Source of the DNA: Bacilli bacterium
GTDB taxonomy: Bacteria; Bacillota_I; Bacilli_A; RF39; UBA660
NCBI GenBank assembly: GCA_900766325.1
Contig: CAAFVA010000067.1
Coordinates: 1 to 10,787, forward strand
Reading direction: 5' to 3'
DNA length: 10,787 bases
The notes below the pieces were generated by a model. It did not search any database and was not told the DNA's origin. It was given only the letters and a program-made list of their open reading frames with translations. Positions 5,791 through 10,787 of this stretch are shown here, piece by piece (positions within the stretch are counted from its first letter, which is position 1; each line of letters opens with the position of its first letter). The translations under genes were made by a program, and so were the position numbers.

Positions 5791-5818
5791 TTGACAGTTT
5801 ACATATTTTCTTTTTAAT
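5791..5818 (+). promoter_or_regulatory. Candidate sigma-A promoter of the DUF192 gene
   Basis: TTGACA (5791-5796) and TTTAAT (5813-5818) are 16 bases apart. Transcription would start near 5825, giving a leader of about 17 bases with GGTGAT (5833-5838) as ribosome site. It faces away from the pilin promoter; the two -35 elements are 26 bases apart. Confidence 0.5.
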
Positions 5819-5841
5819 GATATTATTTACTTGGTGATGTC

Positions 5842-6117
5842 ATGCTTAAGTTTGATAACGTAAACATTAAAATTGCTAAAACATTTAAAGATAGATTAAT
5901 AGGGTTAATGTTTAGGAAAAACATCGATTATGGGTTACTCTTTAAACGGTGCAGAAGTATTCATACGTTTTTTATGCGTGATGAAATAGACGTTATTGCA
6001 ACCGATAAAAAGGATAACATAGTAAAAACATACAAAGGTGTTAAACCATGGAAAATACTAATTACACCAAAACCTACTAAAAACATATATGAATTACCAA
6101 AAAACACTTTAAAATAG
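5842..6117 (+). CDS. Short DUF192-family protein
   Basis: A 91-residue protein with the DUF192 outline: an N-terminal strand, then FKDRLIGLMFRKNI (the family's R-x-x-GLMFR motif), SIHTFFMRDEIDVIATDKKDNIV (the usual W/H-x-F-x-M-x-x-x-I-x-x-D-hydrophobic pattern) and a final NIYELPKNT (usual LELPAGT). The domain is nearly complete, and there is no signal peptide. DUF192 proteins have unknown biochemical function and, in Gram-positives, are sometimes encoded near Tad/Flp pilus genes, which fits the divergent pilin here. GGTGAT lies a few bases before the ATG. The stop TAG falls in the terminator hairpin. Confidence 0.8.
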   Translation: MLKFDNVNIKIAKTFKDRLIGLMFRKNIDYGLLFKRCRSIHTFFMRDEIDVIATDKKDNIVKTYKGVKPWKILITPKPTKNIYELPKNTLK

Positions 6118-6128
6118 TGTTTTTTTTA
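6100..6128 (+). terminator. Bidirectional intrinsic terminator between convergent genes
   Basis: AAAAACACT (6100-6108) pairs with AGTGTTTTT (6116-6124) around a seven-base loop, followed by further T residues. It ends the DUF192 transcript and, read on the minus strand (AGTGTTTTTTGG), can also end the transcript of the gene at 6148. The DUF192 stop TAG (6115-6117) is inside the hairpin. Confidence 0.75.
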
Positions 6129-6147
6129 TTCTTTATAATATTACTAC

Positions 6148-6708
6148 TTAGTGCAAAGATATGGTTTTACTTTCTATACTATTTTCATTTGATACATAAG
6201 TAATTTCAATAATATCATCATTAATAAACTTTATATTTTTCAAAGGATAAAACTCGTCACTAGAGAAGTTTACACCATACTCTTTATAAAACTTTGATTT
6301 ATCAAAAATATCTTGAACTACTATTCCCGTAGGCTTAGTTAGCTTATCAAAACTAATAATAAGCGTATTATTTACTAATAAAGGAGTTTCAAACCAATCT
6401 GATTTTATTTTGTTTTCTATATCATAATACTTACAATTTCTTAATCCCGTACCAGCACTCACGCACAATTCTAAAATACCATTTATATTAGTTATATCAG
6501 GTTCCATTCCATATGTAATACCAGCATCTAATTCGTTATGATCATTATCATAAATGATGTATTTATACCGAGTGTTAGACGCTTGTTTAACCTCTTTTAT
6601 ATCATAGTTTTTATCTTTTTCTTTAAAGCTAGATGATATTTTATTTTTAGTGTTAATGGAAATTGGTACTAGCAATAAAACAAAGGATAAAAGTAAAACT
6701 TTTCTCAT
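6148..6708 (-). CDS. Secreted protein of unknown function
   Basis: I recognise no family. The 186-residue protein begins with a basic MRKVLLLSFVLLLVPISI stretch that looks like a signal peptide, with cleavage expected near residues 18-25 and no lipobox cysteine. The remainder is charged, with few hydrophobic stretches and two cysteines (in LELCVSAG and LRNCKYYD), which may pair outside the cell. Its beta-rich pattern (many alternating hydrophobic strands) suggests an extracellular domain. AAGGAG lies ten bases before the ATG. The gene starts 19 bases after the YcxB-like gene's stop, so the two probably form an operon and may act together at the membrane. Confidence 0.65.
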   Translation of the reverse strand: MRKVLLLSFVLLLVPISINTKNKISSSFKEKDKNYDIKEVKQASNTRYKYIIYDNDHNELDAGITYGMEPDITNINGILELCVSAGTGLRNCKYYDIENKIKSDWFETPLLVNNTLIISFDKLTKPTGIVVQDIFDKSKFYKEYGVNFSSDEFYPLKNIKFINDDIIEITYVSNENSIESKTISLH

Positions 6709-6727
6709 GTTTCAAATACTCCTTACG

Positions 6728-7282
6728 TTATAAATTAATCTGATCAATTAATAATATATCTTTATTCTTTTTTTTGATTGCACTAAGTAATCTTTTAGGA
6801 TTTTTTAATGTCATGTACATAATGATAAACTTATCCTTTGGAATAATTATAACTAAATCTTTCTGAAAAAAGACAAAGTCAATTTTATTCCAATCATATT
6901 TTAAAGTCATCCCATCACTAGAATCTAATAAGCCATCATCTTCAACCACTAAAGTACCCTTTTTAAAACGCTTATTTTCGGTCCAGTATCCAATCATAAA
7001 TATTAATAGAAGCAGTAATGGTACGCAAAATAAATAACCAAATATTTTCGTTGTTATTTGAATGTTTTTCTCATAGTTTATTTCGGATGAATTTAAACCT
7101 ATAAATACACAAATAATAAGAAAACATAAAAACATACTTAACAAAAGTAATAACAGGTAAAATACGTATCCTTTTACTTTCTTATTAGGATACTTTTTTA
7201 ATGTCTTTTTCATCATGTAAACTCCGTTAATGATGTTATAAACCTTAAAGAAGTTATTCTTTATATCATAATTAAACTTCAT
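6728..7282 (-). CDS. YcxB-like (PH-like) two-TM membrane protein
   Basis: A 184-residue protein with two membrane helices at about 39-62 and 79-99 and a C-terminal cytoplasmic domain. Its GMTLKYDWNKIDFVFFQKDLVIIIPKDKFIIM segment (about 124-155) fits the YcxB-like fold, where a strand is followed by an 'I-P-K-x-x-F' motif. YcxB-type proteins have unknown function. ATG 7282 (MKFNYDIKNN) is chosen for its upstream AGGTGTG and a family-like N-terminus. ATG 7216 (MMKKTLKKYP) also has GGAG six bases upstream and is possible. The gene is first in a two-gene operon with the secreted protein. A TTTAAA-N16-TATACT promoter contains a palindrome in its spacer. Confidence 0.6.
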   Translation of the reverse strand: MKFNYDIKNNFFKVYNIINGVYMMKKTLKKYPNKKVKGYVFYLLLLLLSMFLCFLIICVFIGLNSSEINYEKNIQITTKIFGYLFCVPLLLLLIFMIGYWTENKRFKKGTLVVEDDGLLDSSDGMTLKYDWNKIDFVFFQKDLVIIIPKDKFIIMYMTLKNPKRLLSAIKKKNKDILLIDQINL

Positions 7283-7317
7283 AAATAACACACCTACTTT
7301 ATCAACCTTATATAAAA

Positions 7318-7345
7318 AGTATAACATGATAATGATCATTTTAAA
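7318..7345 (-). promoter_or_regulatory. Candidate promoter with palindromic operator in its spacer
   Basis: On the minus strand TTTAAA (7345-7340) and TATACT (7323-7318) are 16 bases apart. The perfect 10-base palindrome AATGATCATT (7331-7340) lies between them. The longer stretch TGATAATGATCATT (7327-7340) resembles half of a Fur-type box, so a repressor could block polymerase here. The link to Fur is speculation. Confidence 0.35.
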
Positions 7346-7419
7346 TAAAAAACAAGATAACTTTTTTATTTAATTTACTTTTTCTTAAAACAATAATACA
7401 GTTTAAGTTTTTTTTACTT

Positions 7420-7428
7420 CATAAAATA
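7420..7428 (+). promoter_or_regulatory. Possible sporulation-type (SigK/SigE) -10 of the collagen-like gene
   Basis: CATAAAATA matches the SigK -10 pattern CATANNNTA and is one base from SigE CATACANT. A start near 7436 would leave a leader of about 15 bases before the ATG. No good -35 lies at the usual distance: the nearest AC or ATA is 20-21 bases away. Treat as weak. Confidence 0.3.
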
Positions 7429-7450
7429 AAACGAACTGGAGGTGAAAAAA

Positions 7451-8167
7451 ATGGACGAAAATAGCAAAAAAGATAACTCTTGTTTATGCCGTGTTATAAA
7501 CTGCCTTTCTGACAAATCAAAGTGTCCTACTGGTCCTACCGGGCCAAGAGGAGCTACTGGACCTACTGGGGCAACCGGGCCTCAAGGTATAACCGGGCCT
7601 ACTGGTGCGACAGGCCCTCAAGGTGTTACTGGCCCTACCGGTGCTACCGGGCCGGCAGGATCATCTAATCCTGCATCATGCTCATGCGCTGCCCAAATGC
7701 GAAACATAATAGAACAAATAATTACGTTATATCCTAACGATAACTTAATCGTTGCAATGGAAAGTGGTGATAACGCTAGTGGAAGACCAGGTGCGTTATT
7801 ACCTGGGCCAAATAGTAATCCTGATGCCGGGTTATTTCAATTAGTAAACAATCAAGGAACACCAGAAGAAGCACTATCAATTTGTAGAATAGTCTCAATA
7901 ACAATTACAAGTAGTACGTATAACGATGCAATCACCTACTTACCAACACCGGTTCCTAACCCTACTGGTTGTGATGCAAATTGTGAGATTGCGGTAAGAA
8001 GTTATGTTCCTGTTGGTACGGCTAGCGTAAGTATTAAAGCAGGTGGACAAACCGTTGCTCAAGGAACCGTTTTAAAAAATGAATATGGCATTTTAGTTAT
8101 AACCGGAAACAACAACAGTAATCCTGCCTTTGTTTCAACTTGTAAAGCCGAAATAATAAATAAATAA
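7451..8167 (+). CDS. Collagen-like (G-x-T repeat) protein, probably spore-surface
   Basis: A 238-residue protein in three parts. Residues 1-27 hold four cysteines (C11, C13, C18, C25) and no signal peptide. Residues 28-72 are about 15 G-X-Y triplets, mostly GPT and GAT with GPQ, GIT, GVT, and thus rich in threonine at the Y position, as in BclA-type exosporium glycoproteins of Bacillus and Clostridioides. Residues 73-238 form a C-terminal domain that starts CSCAAQMRNIIEQIITLYPND and contains more cysteines (CRIV, GCDANCE, STCKAE). Lack of a signal peptide fits a mother-cell spore-coat protein. ATG 7451 is chosen because GGAGGTG (7438-7444) lies six bases upstream; GTG 7442 lies inside that site. 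The triplet region is far more GC-rich than its surroundings. Confidence 0.85.
   Translation: MDENSKKDNSCLCRVINCLSDKSKCPTGPTGPRGATGPTGATGPQGITGPTGATGPQGVTGPTGATGPAGSSNPASCSCAAQMRNIIEQIITLYPNDNLIVAMESGDNASGRPGALLPGPNSNPDAGLFQLVNNQGTPEEALSICRIVSITITSSTYNDAITYLPTPVPNPTGCDANCEIAVRSYVPVGTASVSIKAGGQTVAQGTVLKNEYGILVITGNNNSNPAFVSTCKAEIINK
7532..7657 (+). repeat. Collagen triplet repeat tract
   Basis: Fourteen consecutive G-X-Y codon triplets; a 36-base unit encoding GPTGATGPQG(I/V)T is present about 2.7 times in tandem. The DNA repeat could change copy number by slippage. Its GC content is far above that of the window. Confidence 0.9.
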
Positions 8168-8170
8168 GAA

Positions 8171-8206
8171 AAAACATTTAGCTTTTTTTATAAAGCTAAA
8201 TGTTTT
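8171..8206. terminator. Bidirectional terminator with 15-bp stem
   Basis: AAAACATTTAGCTTT (8171-8185) pairs perfectly with AAAGCTAAATGTTTT (8192-8206) around a six-base loop. It lies between the convergent collagen-like and sortase genes. T-tracts follow in both directions. The sortase stop TAA (8207-8205) is in the stem. Confidence 0.85.
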
Positions 8207-8837
8207 ATTTTGCTCTTGCCTTAACGTAATATCTTTCTTTACCACCTTTAGTACACGTAACTAAAGTTACGATCATTTCGTCACTATTTTCCGGTTGTGC
8301 TAAATAACTTGCATCATCTATCGTTGTTACGCCATACTCATAAACGTAGTAATCAACGCTTTTACCAGATAAATCAGTAATGGTCACCTTATCATCTTCT
8401 CTTAAACGATTAATCTTAATGAAGAAGTTACCACGCATAAAGTTATGTCCACCTATGGCGACATTACCCGGTGTGTTTAATTCTGGTCCCGACATTTTTA
8501 CAACCGATGCATCATATGCTCTTTTGGTATTTTCTTTTAATATTGGTTGATATATATTTATTTTATTTATTCTAATTTTACCTAACACCGTATACGAAAT
8601 ACCATCATAAGTAGTTGTTATTTCACTTACTTGAGTATCATTATTCTGGTTTTTTTCTATTTGTTCATCTACTTTATCAATTATTCCGTTTGCCACTTCT
8701 TGACGTTTTCTTTCCCTAAAATTACTATATATAAAAAGTGCTACGAAAACATAAAGGGCAATAATAATTAAAATTATTATTACGTTGAAAAACTTTTCTT
8801 TATTTATTTTACTTATTATGTTTAAAATCTTTTTCAT
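8205..8837 (-). CDS. Sortase (class not assigned; probably D/E-like)
   Basis: A 210-residue membrane-anchored transpeptidase. One helix spans about 17-38, with the catalytic domain outside, from about residue 78. The catalytic triad is visible: His131 in AIGGHNF, Cys195 in TLVTCTKGG and Arg202 in KERYYVKAR. There is no TLLTC-x-P-x-x-x-N pilin-sortase pattern and no extended class C lid, so a housekeeping or class D/E enzyme is likely. It cleaves and joins LPXTG-like sorting signals, but no LPXTG protein is in the window. GGAGG lies five bases before the ATG; the stop of the 54-residue protein is eight bases upstream, so it is translated in the WG operon. It ends in a bidirectional terminator. 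Confidence 0.9.
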   Translation of the reverse strand: MKKILNIISKINKEKFFNVIIILIIIALYVFVALFIYSNFRERKRQEVANGIIDKVDEQIEKNQNNDTQVSEITTTYDGISYTVLGKIRINKINIYQPILKENTKRAYDASVVKMSGPELNTPGNVAIGGHNFMRGNFFIKINRLREDDKVTITDLSGKSVDYYVYEYGVTTIDDASYLAQPENSDEMIVTLVTCTKGGKERYYVKARAK

Positions 8838-8845
8838 ACGTCCTC

Positions 8846-9010
8846 CTACACCTTAATAGTTGGTTTTAAAAGGTCATAACCAAAAAAGTAGACAATCAAA
8901 CCAAGTACCACTAACAAAATAAGTGATATATATACCCCAATTAAAAACCGATCCTTTTTCTTAGTTTCTTTTTCATCAGATACATCAATCAAATTCATAT
9001 CATCTTTCAT
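8846..9010 (-). CDS. Small 54-residue single-pass membrane protein
   Basis: Starts at ATG 9010, two bases after the stop of the WG-repeat gene, with GGTGAT inside that gene's end as ribosome site. It ends eight bases before the sortase ATG. The protein has a charged N-terminal tail (about 1-21), one hydrophobic helix at about 22-43 (LIGVYISLILLVVLGLIVYF), and an 11-residue outer tail ending LLKPTIKV. Residues 7-20 (LIDVSDEKETKKKD) match residues 4-17 of the WG-repeat protein (FIDLSDVKDTSKED) at 8 of 14 positions. Positive charge just inside the helix predicts an N-in topology. Function is unknown; the position suggests a partner of the WG protein or sortase. Its start-to-stop packing supports a real gene. 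Confidence 0.8.
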   Translation of the reverse strand: MKDDMNLIDVSDEKETKKKDRFLIGVYISLILLVVLGLIVYFFGYDLLKPTIKV

Positions 9011-9012
9011 AA

Positions 9013-10787
9013 TCAATCACCACTATCCTCACTATTTGTATTATCAACATAAATTAACTTACCATTATAATTATAATACTCATTTTTAACTATTATATAA
9101 TTTTCATATGCTTCATACTCAGTATTAAATGAAGTAAGACTAATCTCACCTAGGCTATTTGACGTAATAATTAAATCATTAGCATCAGTAGAAGCTTTAA
9201 ATAACGGATAAGAATCATTAAATACGATATCATTATAATAAACATCATTTACCCTTTTACCATCAGAGTTATAAATAGCATACCGGTTATCTTTTCTAAC
9301 GGCATAAAACACGTTATCATCAGATACACTCATTTCCTTTACGGTACCACTTGCCATTTTAATTTCGTTATTTTCAAAATCTATTATAACTTTACCATCG
9401 GTATTTATAACACCATAACCATTACTAGTTTTAGCAATAGCATCACCATAAGAATCAAATTCTAAAGCCTCTATAAACCGCTCATCAGATATTAAATTAC
9501 CTTCTTCGTTTATATAACCATAAGTACCATCCGTAAACCTTATTATTGCCGCACCATTTTTAAACGGTTTTACAAGCTCATAATCTTCCGTAATAGTTTT
9601 ATACGCCTCACCATTTCTAACAAGCACTATCTCGTCTTGGTTTCTTCTATAATTATGGGTTACGTAAGCAAACACGGTATCACCGTAATAAGTATTTTCC
9701 TCCGAAAGTCCGCTACTTATTTGTTCCATTGTTTTAGTGCTAATATATTCATAGGTGTGAGACTTAGTTAAGGCTTTTAAAACTCCTGTTTCTACCGAAT
9801 CAATCGTTAGACTATCATAATCATCAGACTCTAATAAAACCTTGTTATCTTGAACGTAAATATACCTTTTACCGCCATTTGAAGTAGTTTCATAAAAAAC
9901 GTTATTCTCTTCTGGCGTTATTTCGTTTAGTGTTGCAGAAGATACTACCGTACCATCCGTAAGATTAACGATTTGCGAAGATGAATTAACCTTTACTACT
10001 CCATACCTTTGGTATTCACCATTAGTAACAAAAGAAGATGATACCTCTATTATCTTGTCATCATTATCAGTTAATTTATATTCGTATATTTTTTTTCCAT
10101 CTAAATTTATAAGTCCAACAGAGTTATCATTAGTATACGTATAAACATCATTTTGGTAAGTAATCATATCGTAAGTAAACTCTGTCTTTTCTTTTAGATC
10201 AGCATCTAATATTCCATACTTTAAACCATTTTTTGTTGCTTTTGATGCGATTATATCACTACCTGCACGATATATAGAAAAGTAAGTACCAGTTGGAACA
10301 ACTTCCTTACCCCCCTTATCAATAATAAGTGGTAAATTAGAAGAATCCTTAACTATCGCGTACCCCTTTATAAAGTTTTCACCATATGAATACTTAGGGT
10401 TAACAATCTTATTTCCCGTATAATCAATATAACCATACTTATTATTTTGAATTATTCTAATTGGTTGGTTATTGCTTGCATACACTTTTAAATTATTTAG
10501 GACCTCACCTGTTTTATTAATAAAAAACTCAAACCCTAAAAGCATTACTATAATAACGTATAGCATTACTTTTTTTACTATTTTCCTCGTTTTAGCACTT
10601 TTTATGTTAAAATCTTTTATTGAAGGTTTATATTCATCCAACCTTTCTTTTGAAGCATCGATTTCTACTTTTACATCACTTTTATCAGTTGCATCTAATA
10701 ATTTTTCTAGATTTTTTTCATCTTCTTTAGAGGTGTCTTTAACGTCAGAAAGGTCAATAAAGTCAAGCATTTCGTCAATCTGATTTG
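9013..10787 (-). CDS. WG-repeat membrane protein (N-terminus cut off by window edge)
   Basis: The frame runs from TGA at 9013 to the right edge without a stop (about 590 codons). The first ATG in the window (10770) has no ribosome site upstream, and the preceding codons read N-Q-I-D-E, so the true start may lie outside. Counting from that ATG, residues 1-62 are cytoplasmic and acidic/basic, TM spans about 66-84 (VMLYVIIVMLLGFEFF), and about 95-575 is external. Several WG-type beta repeats are visible: NKYGYIDYTGNKIV (110-123), LKYGILDADL (183-192), VGLINLDGKKI (218-228), TYGYINEEGNLI (416-427), GYGVINTDGKVII (451-463) and RYAIYNSDGKRV (496-507). WG repeats are surface or periplasmic ligand-binding folds. 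It heads an operon with the 54-residue protein and sortase. Confidence 0.88.
   Translation of the reverse strand, partial: NQIDEMLDFIDLSDVKDTSKEDEKNLEKLLDATDKSDVKVEIDASKERLDEYKPSIKDFNIKSAKTRKIVKKVMLYVIIVMLLGFEFFINKTGEVLNNLKVYASNNQPIRIIQNNKYGYIDYTGNKIVNPKYSYGENFIKGYAIVKDSSNLPLIIDKGGKEVVPTGTYFSIYRAGSDIIASKATKNGLKYGILDADLKEKTEFTYDMITYQNDVYTYTNDNSVGLINLDGKKIYEYKLTDNDDKIIEVSSSFVTNGEYQRYGVVKVNSSSQIVNLTDGTVVSSATLNEITPEENNVFYETTSNGGKRYIYVQDNKVLLESDDYDSLTIDSVETGVLKALTKSHTYEYISTKTMEQISSGLSEENTYYGDTVFAYVTHNYRRNQDEIVLVRNGEAYKTITEDYELVKPFKNGAAIIRFTDGTYGYINEEGNLISDERFIEALEFDSYGDAIAKTSNGYGVINTDGKVIIDFENNEIKMASGTVKEMSVSDDNVFYAVRKDNRYAIYNSDGKRVNDVYYNDIVFNDSYPLFKASTDANDLIITSNSLGEISLTSFNTEYEAYENYIIVKNEYYNYNGKLIYVDNTNSEDSGD

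Noticed and set aside
7503..7657. CRISPR-like array or tandem DNA element
   Set aside because: The 36-base periodicity follows the reading frame and encodes G-X-Y triplets; it is a coding repeat.
7940..7980. PNPTG segment of the collagen-like protein as a sortase sorting signal
   Set aside because: It is in mid-protein, not followed by a hydrophobic helix and basic tail, and the protein has no signal peptide, so it does not qualify as a sorting signal.
10472..10783. Plus-strand open frame of 103 codons at the right edge
   Set aside because: It is fully antisense to the WG-repeat gene, with a serine/phenylalanine-rich product typical of a reversed coding frame.

Overview
This AT-rich window uses standard-code TGA and TAG stops and carries the forespore sigma factor gene sigG. 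It most likely comes from an endospore-forming low-GC Bacillota. The gene mix (sigG beside a YlmC/YmxH PRC-barrel gene, a lone Flp-type pilin, WG-repeat and sortase genes, a collagen-like protein) resembles uncultured gut Bacilli. I cannot name a genus from sequence alone.

Layout, left to right. (1) 1-1242, minus strand: ylmC-like gene, DUF5684-type membrane protein, then the N-terminal part of a multi-pass protein, probably a CPBP intramembrane protease, cut by the left edge. (2) 1273-2103, plus: sigG, divergent from ylmC, behind a SigG-type promoter (TGTATA-N18-CATTACA). Its true start codon may be a rare AUA or AUU. (3) 2104-2466, plus: a perfect TTGACA-N17-TATAAT promoter just after the sigG stop drives an unrecognised 101-residue coiled-coil-like protein. 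(4) 2604-4616, minus: an OmpR-family response regulator and a two-TM sensor kinase. (5) 4629-4781, minus: a probable stand-alone small RNA of about 118 nt, with an extended -10 promoter, a hairpin at nucleotide 1, a second hairpin and an intrinsic terminator. (6) 4787-5764, minus: a Flp/class III pilin and guanylate kinase, separated by an intrinsic terminator. (7) 5791-6128, plus: a short DUF192 protein, divergent from the pilin. (8) 6148-7345, minus: a YcxB-like membrane protein and a secreted protein of unknown function. (9) 7420-8206, plus: a collagen-like protein, probably a spore-surface protein. (10) 8205-10787, minus: a tight operon of a WG-repeat membrane protein, a 54-residue membrane protein and a sortase.

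How the genes work together: sporulation functions (sigG, ylmC, collagen-like protein) sit among surface functions (pilin, DUF192, WG protein, sortase). The WG-small protein-sortase operon is the best candidate for an undescribed system. Its first two proteins share a short N-terminal cytoplasmic motif, ID(L/V)SD-x-K(D/E)T-x-K-x-D, upstream of their single TM helices. The small RNA at 4629-4746 is the best candidate for an undescribed RNA. Several transcripts have very short predicted leaders (about 8-17 nt), and at several genes the stop codon lies inside the terminator hairpin. No tRNA, rRNA, CRISPR array, insertion sequence or prophage gene was seen. No gene-free stretch exceeds about 225 bases.
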